Below are positions 23,720 through 31,599 of a stretch of 34,464 nt of DNA, in pieces (position 1 is the stretch's first letter; every line of letters begins with the position of its first letter). The stretch covers positions 1 to 34,464 of the forward strand of contig JAEUJL010000635.1 of NCBI GenBank assembly GCA_016794835.1, in the 5' to 3' direction. Position numbers and translations under genes: made by a program. The notes under the pieces were generated by a model. It was not told where the DNA came from, did no database searches, and worked only from the letters and a program-made list of their open reading frames with translations. Origin of the DNA: Gemmatimonadota bacterium (GTDB taxonomy: Bacteria; Gemmatimonadota; Gemmatimonadetes; Gemmatimonadales; Gemmatimonadaceae).

Positions 23720-24753
23720 CGCCCTGGGTGCTTTTGCGGTCCGCGTTAGGCACCGCCCGGTTGGAGGGATCCCTGTGCACGGCGCCGGTCCGTGACCCCG
23801 AGGGGCACGTTGTGGTGGACAAGGGAACCCTGCTGGGCGAGGACGACCGCGCACGCCTCGCGCAGGGGGCGTGGGACACCCTGCACTTGGTGCGGTGCGA
23901 CGCGGGCGACCTGGTCGAAGCGGTGGCCGGGGGGCGGCTCGCCGAGGCCGTGGCCGGCCCGGGGGTCCAGGTGGGGGCGGTCACGCGAGGCCAGTGGCCG
24001 CTCCGTGCGGCCTGGCGTGGGCTCCTGGAGGTGGACCCGCTGACCCTGGCGGAGCTGAATGGCAACGAAGACCTCTCCGTGTACACGCTGTTCGATGGGC
24101 AGGTGGTGGACCGGGATGAAGTGGTCGGCTGCGCCAAGGTGATTCCCTTCGTCGTTGGCGAGGCCGCGGTCGCAGCCGCCGAGACACTGACGAGGCAGCG
24201 CGGGCCCGCCCTGCGTGTGAGGAAGTTCTCACCGCATCATGTCGCCGCGGTCGTCGTCGAGCGCCTGGGGGAGCGGGCGCGCGAGCGGTTTGCCGAGTCG
24301 TTTGGCGAGAAGGTCCGGTGGTTCGGCGGGACGTTGGATCGGGTGGACCATGTGGCGCCTGACGTGGCCGCCGTACGCGAGGCGATCGAGCGGGCCGCGC
24401 GTGACAGCCACCTGACCGTCGTGGCGGGAACGCGTGCGATGGATCCGCTCGACCCGGCATTCCAGGCGCTCGAAGCGCTCGGCGCCCATCGGGTGCGACG
24501 CGGGATGGCCGCTCATCCTGGCAGCCTCTGCTGGATCGCGCAGTTGGGTGACGGGTGGGTGATCGGGCTGCCGAGTTGCGGGGTCCTCTCGCAGGCGACC
24601 ATCTTCGACCTCATCTTCACGTGGCTCTTTGCCGACATGGCCATCACGCCAGGGCGGTTGGCGTCGGTTGGGCATGGCGGCCTGCTGACGCGGGACATGG
24701 CGTATCGATTTCCGCCGTATCGCGCCCAACGCGAACGTGGCGAAGTGGAGTGA
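23716..24753 (+). CDS. MoeA/Mog-like molybdopterin-binding protein
   Basis: From GTG 23716 the protein has 345 residues. The C-terminal half resembles the molybdopterin-binding (MoCF) domain: a strand with LTVVAGTRAMDPLDPAFQALEALGAHRVRRGMAAHPGS, then IGLPSCGVLSQATIFDLI. The MoeA-type G-G-V-S-x-G-D-x-D motif is replaced by AGTRAMDPLDP, so it need not be a molybdate-insertion enzyme. Similar proteins occur beside molybdenum hydroxylases, where they may hold or deliver the cofactor. The N-terminal half (about 1-150) looks like a separate cofactor-related domain that I cannot name. It sits between XdhC and an IscU-like gene, both overlapping. Confidence 0.78.
   Translation: MTPWVLLRSALGTARLEGSLCTAPVRDPEGHVVVDKGTLLGEDDRARLAQGAWDTLHLVRCDAGDLVEAVAGGRLAEAVAGPGVQVGAVTRGQWPLRAAWRGLLEVDPLTLAELNGNEDLSVYTLFDGQVVDRDEVVGCAKVIPFVVGEAAVAAAETLTRQRGPALRVRKFSPHHVAAVVVERLGERARERFAESFGEKVRWFGGTLDRVDHVAPDVAAVREAIERAARDSHLTVVAGTRAMDPLDPAFQALEALGAHRVRRGMAAHPGSLCWIAQLGDGWVIGLPSCGVLSQATIFDLIFTWLFADMAITPGRLASVGHGGLLTRDMAYRFPPYRAQRERGEVE
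24747..24750 (+). promoter_or_regulatory. Shine-Dalgarno GGAG supporting the IscU-like start at 24758
   Basis: GGAG ends 7 bases before GTG 24758, inside the end of the upstream gene. An alternative GTG at 24737 in the same frame has no comparable site. Confidence 0.5.
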
Positions 24754-24757
24754 CCTG

Positions 24758-25150
24758 GTGACGCTGCCCTATGGGGACACGATCTTCGAGCACTTCCGGC
24801 GCCCCCGGAACCAGGGGGCGCTGGCAGCGGCGACCGTGTCGCAGGAAGGGAGCAATCCCCTCTGTGGTGACCGGGTGCGTGTTGAGCTGCGGCTGGAGGG
24901 GGAGACCGTGGTGGAGGCCGGGTTCACGGCCAACGCCTGCGCGGTGTGCGTCGCCGCCGCCTCGGTCCTGACGGACCTGGTGCGCGGGGCACATATTGAG
25001 GACGTGGCCACCTTCACCAGTGACGAACTGCTGCGCGCGTTAGGCGCCGAGTTGCCCCGCAGCCGGGTCTCGTGCGCCACCTTGCCCCTGACCGTGCTGC
25101 ACACCGGGGTGACACTGCACCGGCAGCGGGCTCGGGAGGAGGCGCGATGA
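24758..25150 (+). CDS. IscU/NifU-N-like iron-sulfur scaffold protein
   Basis: From GTG 24758 the protein has 130 residues. It starts with YGDTIFEHFRRPRNQG, the usual IscU opening, and has the three cluster-binding regions: NPLCGDRV (C36, D38), ANACAVCVAAASVL (C61, C64) and RVSCATLPL (C106). Scaffolds of this family assemble [2Fe-2S] clusters. The zinc-binding insert of SufU is not obvious. It lies in the molybdenum hydroxylase maturation run and overlaps MocA (ATGA 25147-25150), so it may supply clusters to the small subunit; this is inference. A start at 24737 would add seven residues. Confidence 0.83.
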   Translation: MTLPYGDTIFEHFRRPRNQGALAAATVSQEGSNPLCGDRVRVELRLEGETVVEAGFTANACAVCVAAASVLTDLVRGAHIEDVATFTSDELLRALGAELPRSRVSCATLPLTVLHTGVTLHRQRAREEAR

Positions 25151-25722
25151 TTGGGGCGATCGTGCTGGCGGCCGGTCGCGGCACGCGGTTCGGGGGGGCG
25201 AAGGTCCTCGCGTCGCACGCGGGGGTGCCGCTGGTCCGTCACGTGGTCGAGCGACTGCGCGCGAGCGGGCTGGAGCAGGTGATCGTGACGGCGGGTGACC
25301 ATCTCGAGGCGATCACGGCGGCGGTCGCGGGGTCCGGCGTGACGGTGGTGTCCGTGGATCCCGAGGGCGGGATGAGTGCCTCGATCCAGGCCGGGGTCGC
25401 CGCCCTCCCAGCGACGTGCGACGCGTTTCTCATTGCCCTCGGCGACCAGCCGGGGATCGATCCGGAGATCGTGCGGCGGGTGATCGAGACGTGGGAGCGG
25501 TCGACGTCGGCGGCGGTGGTTCCCGTCTATCGGGATGGCGTGCAGGGACACCCGGTGTTGTTGGACGCGACGTTGCGGCGCCGCCTGGGGGCGCTCTCGG
25601 GGGATCGTGGGGCGCGCGACCTGCTCCAGGCGCTCGGCGATCGGGTGGTGTGGATGGAGGTGGACGCCCCGGTGCCGGTGGATGTCGACGTGCCGGCGGA
25701 CCTCGACCGGCTCGGCGGCTAG
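25147..25722 (+). CDS. mocA: molybdenum cofactor cytidylyltransferase (MocA-like)
   Basis: The 191-residue nucleotidyltransferase has LAAGRGTRFGGAK at the N-terminus, GGMSASIQAGVAAL, the metal-binding GDQP, VYRDGVQGHPVLL and GDRGARDLL near the C-terminus. MocA joins CTP to molybdopterin-Mo to make the cytosine dinucleotide cofactor used by CO and aldehyde dehydrogenases. The loop reads GTRFGGAKVL where many relatives have R-M-G-x-x-K-L-L. Last gene of the maturation run; its start overlaps the IscU-like stop by ATGA. Confidence 0.9.
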   Translation: MIGAIVLAAGRGTRFGGAKVLASHAGVPLVRHVVERLRASGLEQVIVTAGDHLEAITAAVAGSGVTVVSVDPEGGMSASIQAGVAALPATCDAFLIALGDQPGIDPEIVRRVIETWERSTSAAVVPVYRDGVQGHPVLLDATLRRRLGALSGDRGARDLLQALGDRVVWMEVDAPVPVDVDVPADLDRLGG

Positions 25723-25778
25723 GCGCTCGCGCGGCGCGGGGCGGCGCGGTACGTTCCCGCCTCCCCTACGTCCCCGGC

Positions 25779-27092
25779 ATGGCACTCAAGCGCACGTTAG
25801 GCACGACGGACCTGACCCTCCTCGTCATCGGCAACGTGATCGGGTCCGGCATCTTCCTGGTTCCCAGTGAGGTGCTGCGTGCGACGGGAGGATCCGTCAC
25901 CACGGCGAGCCTGGTCTGGTTGCTCGGCGGGGTGCTCTCGCTCCTCGGCGCCCTGTCCTACGGGGAGTTGAGCGCGATGGACGGAGGCTCCGGGGGCCTT
26001 TACGGGTTCATCCGCGATGGCTTCGGTCGCTTGCCTGCCTTTCTCTACGGATGGACGCTGTTCTTCGTCATCGGGTCGGGGACGATCGCGACCCTGGCGG
26101 TCGCCGCCGCGAACTACCTGGGGCAATTCACGGAGCTGTCGCCCACGGCGCGAAAGGTGGTGGCCGACCTGTTCCTGCTGGGCATCATGGTCATGACCGT
26201 GCGGGGGACGCGCGGGAGTGCCTCGGTGCAGAACGTGGCGACCGGGGTGAAGGTGCTGGCGATCCTCCTCATGAGTGCGCTCCTGTTTGCCCTGGGCGAT
26301 GGTGGGGCGGCCACGGCCGGTGCGGCGCCGGCGGCCGGGGCGCCTGCGCTGACCCTGAGCGCGGCGGGGCTGGCGCTCATTCCCGTCCTGTGGGCCTACG
26401 AGGGATGGCAGTACGTCACCTTCAGCGACGGGGACGCCCTGGACCCCCAGCGGTCCCTGCCGCGGGCGATCGCGTTAGGCACGATTGCGTTGGTGGCGAT
26501 CTACCTCATTGCCAACTTCGCGTACCTCGCGGCGCTGGGACCGGCGCGGGTGATGGCCTCCGACCGGGTGGCCGGTGAAGCCGTGGCGGCAGTGCTTGGG
26601 GACCGGGCGGCGCAACTGCTGGCGCTGGCCATCATCGTCTCCATGTTGAGTGCCGCGCTCGCGACGGTGATCACCGCACCGCGCGTGTTCTACAACATGG
26701 CCAACGATGGCGTGTTCTTCCGTGCGCTGGGTGCGGTGAACCCGCGCTTCGGGACGCCAGCGCTCGCGATCATCGCGTGCTGCCTGTGGGCCATGCTGTT
26801 CCCCTGGGTCGGGACGTTCAGTCAGCTATTGAATTATGTCGTGTTTGTCGGTTGGATCTTTTATGGACTTGGGGCCGCTGCGGTCATTGCCTTGCGTCTC
26901 AAGCGACCGGAGGCGCGGCGTCCCTTCCGCGTGCCCGGGTATCCCGTGACCCCCGCGCTGTTCGTGCTCGCGGCATCGGCGATTGTCGTGAACACGGTGG
27001 TGTCGCAGCCGCGTCAGGCGGCGATCGGGATCGGGATGGTGCTCCTCGGCATTCCCGCGTACTACGCCTGGCGTGGTCGAGCGCGCGCCTGA
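25779..27092 (+). CDS. APC-superfamily amino-acid permease
   Basis: The 437-residue membrane protein has about 12 hydrophobic segments. The first transmembrane helix holds the substrate and sodium-site loop GNVIGSGIF (18-26) typical of APC transporters. SYGELSAMDGGSGGLYGFIRDGFGRLPAFLYGW matches the family helix 2-3 region and LIPVLWAYEGWQYVTF the helix 6 region. It should import, or exchange, an amino acid. A 56-base gap separates it from MocA. It precedes the SusC gene by 75 bases, so it could be the inner-membrane partner of that importer, but this rests on position only. Confidence 0.88.
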   Translation: MALKRTLGTTDLTLLVIGNVIGSGIFLVPSEVLRATGGSVTTASLVWLLGGVLSLLGALSYGELSAMDGGSGGLYGFIRDGFGRLPAFLYGWTLFFVIGSGTIATLAVAAANYLGQFTELSPTARKVVADLFLLGIMVMTVRGTRGSASVQNVATGVKVLAILLMSALLFALGDGGAATAGAAPAAGAPALTLSAAGLALIPVLWAYEGWQYVTFSDGDALDPQRSLPRAIALGTIALVAIYLIANFAYLAALGPARVMASDRVAGEAVAAVLGDRAAQLLALAIIVSMLSAALATVITAPRVFYNMANDGVFFRALGAVNPRFGTPALAIIACCLWAMLFPWVGTFSQLLNYVVFVGWIFYGLGAAAVIALRLKRPEARRPFRVPGYPVTPALFVLAASAIVVNTVVSQPRQAAIGIGMVLLGIPAYYAWRGRARA

Positions 27093-27103
27093 CGCGCCAT
27101 CTG

Positions 27104-27119
27104 GTGCGCACGTGCGCAC
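27104..27119. promoter_or_regulatory. 16-bp perfect palindrome, candidate operator upstream of susC
   Basis: GTGCGCAC occurs twice in tandem, and the whole 16 bases are self-complementary. It lies 12 bases after the permease stop and 5 bases before TATCAT (27125-27130), a five-of-six match to a -10 box. It could be an operator over the susC promoter. It could also fold as a 6-bp hairpin with an ACGT loop at the permease 3' end. Confidence 0.45.
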
Positions 27120-27124
27120 GGGCG

Positions 27125-27130
27125 TATCAT
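27125..27130 (+). promoter_or_regulatory. candidate -10 element of the susCD operon
   Basis: TATCAT matches TATAAT in five of six bases and lies 38 bases before ATG 27168. No good -35 box is seen; the place it would occupy is covered by the palindrome, as in activator-dependent promoters. Confidence 0.35.
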
Positions 27131-27167
27131 CTGTATGCAAATTGGAGTCCTCAACTCAGGAGGGGTG

Positions 27168-30100
27168 ATGCGTGACCGGATGACTGCGTTCGTGGGCCGG
27201 GGTTCTGGCTGGCGGCGCTTGACCGCTGCCTTCATGGCGTTAGGGCTCGCCACGAGCCCTGCGGCAGCACAAACAGGAGTTGTCGGCGGGACCGTCGTCG
27301 ACGCCAGGACCCTCCGTGGGCTCGATGGCGCCCAGGTGCAGGTCGAGGGCACCACGATCGGTGCACAGACCGACGGGTCCGGCGCCTTCCGCATCACGGG
27401 GGTCAGCGGGACGCAGGTGACGCTCCAGGTCCGGCGGCTGGGCTTCAAGCCCGCCACGGTCACCGCGCGCGTCGGCCAGACCGATGTGCGCGTGACGCTC
27501 AGCGAGCAGGTCGCCTCGTTGAGCGAGGTGGTGATCACGGGAACCGCGGAGCCGGTCGAGAAGCGAGCCATCGGCAACTCCGTGACGAAGGTGGATGCCG
27601 CGACGATCCAGGCGATCGCACCGGCCTCGGACATGACCACGCTGCTGAATGGCAAGGCCGCGGGCGTCGTCATGACGGGTGGTTCCGGCGCCGTGGGGTC
27701 GGGCCCGCGCATCCGCATTCGTGGCGCGGCGTCGCTCTCCCTGAACGACCAGCCGCTCATCTATGTGGACGGCGTGCGCATTGCCAATGACGTCTCCACC
27801 GGACCGCGCTCGCAGTTCTTCTCGTCCGGGGTCATCTCACGCCTGAACGACATTGACCCGGAGAACATCGAGAGCATCGAGGTCATCAAGGGGCCGGCAG
27901 CCGCCACGCTCTACGGCACTGAGGCGAACAACGGCGTCATCCAGATCATCACCAAGCGCGGCAAGGCCGGGCGCTCGGTGTTCACGATGAATGTGCGCGA
28001 GGGCGGCAGCTGGTTCCAGAATGCCGAGGAGCGCATCGGGCAGACCTATCGGCGGCTCGCGGATGGGACGATCTCTGCCTGGAATCCCGTTGCCATCAAC
28101 CGTGAGGCGGGCCTCGACCTCTTCAAGACCGGGTTGTCGCAGTCCTACAACATGGCGCTCAACGGCGGCACCGATGTCGTGAAGTACAACTTCAACGGCT
28201 CGTACGACAACGATAAGGGGATCGAGCCCACCAACTCGCTGTGGCGCTGGTCGGGCGGCGGCAACGTTTCGCTCTCACCGTACAAGAACCTGGACATCCA
28301 GGCCGTGTTCAACACGAACCAGTCGGTGGTGAACGTGCCGCTGGAGGCCGGCGGTGGAGCCTGGTTCTCCCTGTACTTCGGGCAGACCCCGGTGACCGAC
28401 GCCGAGAAGCTGCGTCGGGGGTACTTCTCCGCGCCGCCAGAGGCGTTCTGGGGCGCCTTCAAGCAGTGGCAGGCGGTGAAGCGGACCACCGGGTCGATCC
28501 AGATGAACCACCGGCTCGGGACCTGGCTGAACCAACGCCTCGTGGTCGGCAACGACCTCACGGGCGAGGACAACGTCAACCAGACGGAGCGGATGGGGCC
28601 GTTCTACCGGCAGTTCTTCACGAACCCGGTGGACCAGAACGGGAACAAGGAAACCCGTCGTCGTGAGCTCAGTGTCACGTCGATCGACTATGCCGCCTCG
28701 CTGAAGAAGGCGCTGTTCGGGATGCAGACGAGCACGAGCTTCGGCGCGCAGTACTTCCGTCGCCAGACGTATGCCGTGCGCGCGCGCGGTGAGAGCTTCC
28801 CGTCGGCAGGTCTCTCCCTGGTCGACGCCGCGGCCACCACGTTCGGCGGCGAGGACTTCTTCGAGAATGCGACGGTCGGCTTCTATGGACAGGAGCAGGT
28901 GAACCTGAACGACCGCATGTACCTCACCGCCGCCCTGCGCGTGGACAACAACTCGGCGTTTGGTGAGGACTTCAGCTGGGTGACGTACCCCAAGGTGTCG
29001 GGCACGTGGGTGATCAATGAAGAGCCGTGGTTCAAGCTCGGGTGGATCAACTCGCTCAAGCTGCGCGCGGCGTATGGACAGACCGGGCAGCAGCCGGACG
29101 TGAACACGGCGCTCCGCACCTATTCGGCGACCACCGGTGGTGACGGGAACCCGGCGGTGTCTCCCCTGTCCCTCGGCAACCCCGACCTCAAGCCGGAACG
29201 TGCCGGCGAGATCGAGCTCGGGTTTGACGGGACCTTCCTCAGCGAGCGGGTGAGCGCCGAGGTGACCTGGTATCGTCGCGACACCAAGGACGGCATCCTG
29301 TTCCAGGACGTGCCGCCGTCGAGCGGGTTCGCCGGGCAGCGGGTGGTCAATATCGGCGGGATCCGCAGCACGGGCATTGAGCTGCAAACGCGGTACAACG
29401 CCCTGAACATGCGCAACCTGAATCTGGACTTCGGGTTCAACATCTCGAACAACGACAACCAGATCACGAGCCTCGGCAACACCGCCAACCTGGCGAAGGA
29501 TCCGCTCGGCAACCCGTTCATCCAGATCGGCGGCAACCGCAATACGATCGGCAAGGCGGTCATGACCTGGTATGACTTCAAGGTGCGGAGCGCCACCTAC
29601 AATCCGGCCACCCGCCGGGCCGAGAACATGAAGTGCGATGACGGCCTCGGGAAAGGCGGCGTCGTGGATTGCCTCACGGCGGCCGGGCAGCCGAACGCCC
29701 CGCGCGTCTTCGTTGGTCGCGCCGATCCGTCGGTCGAGGGATCGTTCAACACGACGGTGACGGCCTTCCAGAAGTGGCGCTTCTACGGCCTCGTGGATTT
29801 CAAGGGTGGCCATCGCGTGCTCAACAACAATGACCGCGCTCGCTGCCAGGTGTTCAACCAGTGCCTCGCCAACATTGAGCCGGAGAAGTATGACCCGGTC
29901 TTCGTGGCGCAGGCGCAGTCGAACGGCATCCTGCGTGAGTTCACCTACCAGAAGGCGAAGTTCGCGCGCCTGCGTGAGGTCTCGGCCAGCTACACCATGG
30001 GCCAGGACATGGCGCGCTGGGTCGGCGCACGCAGCGGCGCCCTGACGCTCTCCGGGCGCAACCTGGCCCTCTGGACCCCCTACGGGGGGACGGACCCGGA

Positions 30101-30194
30101 GAACTTCTTCACGCTGCAGCAGTTCGTCCGACTCGAGCAGGCCCAGGTGCCACCGCTCGCGCAGGTCCTCTTCTCTGTCTCCCTCTCCTACTAA
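27168..30194 (+). CDS. SusC/RagA-family TonB-linked outer-membrane receptor
   Basis: From ATG 27168 the protein has 1008 residues. A signal peptide (hydrophobic FMALGLATSPAAAQ) is followed by a carboxypeptidase-like domain (GGTVVDARTLRGLDGAQVQVEGT, about 38-115). Next comes a TonB plug with NPRI-type sequence (LNDIDPENIESIEVIKGPAAATLYGTEANNGVIQIITKRG, about 225-265) and a long beta-barrel ending in LAQVLFSVSLSY. It forms the barrel of a SusCD importer, opened by TonB. Substrate not visible in sequence; relatives import glycans or peptides. AGGAGG (27158-27163) is close to ATG 27168; in-frame ATGs at 27135 and 27180 are alternatives. The SusD partner follows 27 bases downstream. Confidence 0.92.
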   Translation: MRDRMTAFVGRGSGWRRLTAAFMALGLATSPAAAQTGVVGGTVVDARTLRGLDGAQVQVEGTTIGAQTDGSGAFRITGVSGTQVTLQVRRLGFKPATVTARVGQTDVRVTLSEQVASLSEVVITGTAEPVEKRAIGNSVTKVDAATIQAIAPASDMTTLLNGKAAGVVMTGGSGAVGSGPRIRIRGAASLSLNDQPLIYVDGVRIANDVSTGPRSQFFSSGVISRLNDIDPENIESIEVIKGPAAATLYGTEANNGVIQIITKRGKAGRSVFTMNVREGGSWFQNAEERIGQTYRRLADGTISAWNPVAINREAGLDLFKTGLSQSYNMALNGGTDVVKYNFNGSYDNDKGIEPTNSLWRWSGGGNVSLSPYKNLDIQAVFNTNQSVVNVPLEAGGGAWFSLYFGQTPVTDAEKLRRGYFSAPPEAFWGAFKQWQAVKRTTGSIQMNHRLGTWLNQRLVVGNDLTGEDNVNQTERMGPFYRQFFTNPVDQNGNKETRRRELSVTSIDYAASLKKALFGMQTSTSFGAQYFRRQTYAVRARGESFPSAGLSLVDAAATTFGGEDFFENATVGFYGQEQVNLNDRMYLTAALRVDNNSAFGEDFSWVTYPKVSGTWVINEEPWFKLGWINSLKLRAAYGQTGQQPDVNTALRTYSATTGGDGNPAVSPLSLGNPDLKPERAGEIELGFDGTFLSERVSAEVTWYRRDTKDGILFQDVPPSSGFAGQRVVNIGGIRSTGIELQTRYNALNMRNLNLDFGFNISNNDNQITSLGNTANLAKDPLGNPFIQIGGNRNTIGKAVMTWYDFKVRSATYNPATRRAENMKCDDGLGKGGVVDCLTAAGQPNAPRVFVGRADPSVEGSFNTTVTAFQKWRFYGLVDFKGGHRVLNNNDRARCQVFNQCLANIEPEKYDPVFVAQAQSNGILREFTYQKAKFARLREVSASYTMGQDMARWVGARSGALTLSGRNLALWTPYGGTDPENFFTLQQFVRLEQAQVPPLAQVLFSVSLSY

Positions 30195-30221
30195 CCGGCC
30201 ACAGCCAAGGAGCGATCGATC

Positions 30222-31493
30222 ATGATGTACCGCTCACGTGCCAGCGCGCGCCGGATCATCCGCCGGACCGCCGTCGTGTTGTTGGGCAGCGGGACGCTGA
30301 CCGCATGCGACACCCTGCTCAGCGCGGATGCGCCGAGCCGTATCCTTGCCGAAACGCTGCTCCAGCCGAACAACGCCCCGGTGATGGTGGCCGGCGCAGT
30401 GGCGGACTTCGAGTGCGCGCTCGGCAACTATGTGCTCTCTGCAGGCACCATCGCCGACGAGTTCATGGATTCCCAGGCCAATGCCGCGACCTGGGACATC
30501 GACCGCCGGTCCAGCAACCCCTCCTCGGCGCTGTATGCGACCGGCGGGTGCGGGGGCTTTGGGCTCTACACGCCGATCTCGGTGGCCCGCTTTCAGGCGG
30601 ACCAGGCCCTCAAGTTGTTGAACGAATGGACGGACGCGCAGGTCCCGGGGCGCGCCGGGCTCATTGCCCGCACCGCGGCGTACGCCGGCTATTCCCACAT
30701 CCTGCTGGGTGAAGGGTTCTGCTCGGCGGCGGTGGACCTCGGGCCGGAGCTGACGCCAGCGCAGGTCTTTGCACTGGCCGAGGCGCGCTTCACGACGGCG
30801 ATCGGCACACCGGGCGTTCCGGACAGCATCCGGTACATGGCGCTCGTCGGCCGCGCGCGTGCTCGCATCAATCAGGGCAAGCGTACGGAAGCCGCCGCCG
30901 ACGCCGCGCTGGTGCCGAACAACTTCGTGCTGAATGCGCGGACCACGGCCGCGGCGGGTCGCGCGGAGAACCGGGTCTTCCGCATCAACAACACGAGCGG
31001 CACCGTGACGGTGGACACCCAGTTCCGCAACCTCACGATCAACGGGGTGGCGGACCCGCGCGTCCCGGTCGTGGATGCGGGACGTGGCGGCTCGCTCCCG
31101 GCCGTGCGCTTGTGGTCCCAGAACAAGTACACCTCGTTGACCGCACCGATTCCGATCGCGACCTGGCGCGAGGCGCTCCTGATCCGCGCCGAGGTGGCCG
31201 GGGGCCAGACCGCCGTCGGGATCATCAACCAGCTGCGATCGCGCTTTGCCGGGTTGCCAACGTTTGCCTCGACGGATGAGGCGGCGATCCAGGCCCAGGT
31301 GCGGGAGGAGCGTCGGCGCGAGCTGTTCCTGGAAGGGCATCGCCTGTACGACACGATTCGCTTCAACGTGCCGTTCAAGCCGGCGGCGGGCGCGCCGTTC
31401 CCCAACGGGGGTGGCACGTACGGCACCAACAAGTGCCTCCCGCTCCCGGATATCGAGCGGTTGAACAACCCGAACATCGCGCGCAGCAGCTAG
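30222..31493 (+). CDS. SusD/RagB-family outer-membrane nutrient-binding lipoprotein
   Basis: The 423-residue protein has a lipoprotein signal with lipobox LTAC at 26-29. Its N-terminal helical part and its C-terminal INQLRSRFAGLP, VREERRRELFLEGHRLYDTIRF are the typical RagB/SusD ending. It caps the SusC barrel from outside and captures the nutrient. AAGGAG lies 9 bases before ATG 30222. It is somewhat shorter than many SusD proteins. A 15-bp hairpin separates it from the hydrolase gene. Confidence 0.9.
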   Translation: MMYRSRASARRIIRRTAVVLLGSGTLTACDTLLSADAPSRILAETLLQPNNAPVMVAGAVADFECALGNYVLSAGTIADEFMDSQANAATWDIDRRSSNPSSALYATGGCGGFGLYTPISVARFQADQALKLLNEWTDAQVPGRAGLIARTAAYAGYSHILLGEGFCSAAVDLGPELTPAQVFALAEARFTTAIGTPGVPDSIRYMALVGRARARINQGKRTEAAADAALVPNNFVLNARTTAAAGRAENRVFRINNTSGTVTVDTQFRNLTINGVADPRVPVVDAGRGGSLPAVRLWSQNKYTSLTAPIPIATWREALLIRAEVAGGQTAVGIINQLRSRFAGLPTFASTDEAAIQAQVREERRRELFLEGHRLYDTIRFNVPFKPAAGAPFPNGGGTYGTNKCLPLPDIERLNNPNIARSS

Positions 31494-31510
31494 CGCCGGT
31501 GTGGTGAGTC

Positions 31511-31544
31511 CGGGCCCGTCCGCGCGGTGGCGCGGGCGGGCTCG
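31511..31544 (+). terminator. hairpin after susD
   Basis: A 15-bp stem (31511-31525 with 31530-31544, including two G-U pairs) closes a GGTG loop. It starts 18 bases after the susD stop. No T-run follows, so it may be a terminator, an attenuator or an mRNA-stabilising hairpin before the hydrolase gene. Confidence 0.55.
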
Positions 31545-31599
31545 TTGGCATCTGTGACGGTACGACCCACGCAGGATCCGCATCTGGAGGACAGACGCA

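Noticed and set aside
21428-23854. An 808-codon minus-strand ORF
   Set aside because: It is antisense to the CoxE-like and XdhC-like genes, whose motifs are clear. Composition is that of a shadow frame.
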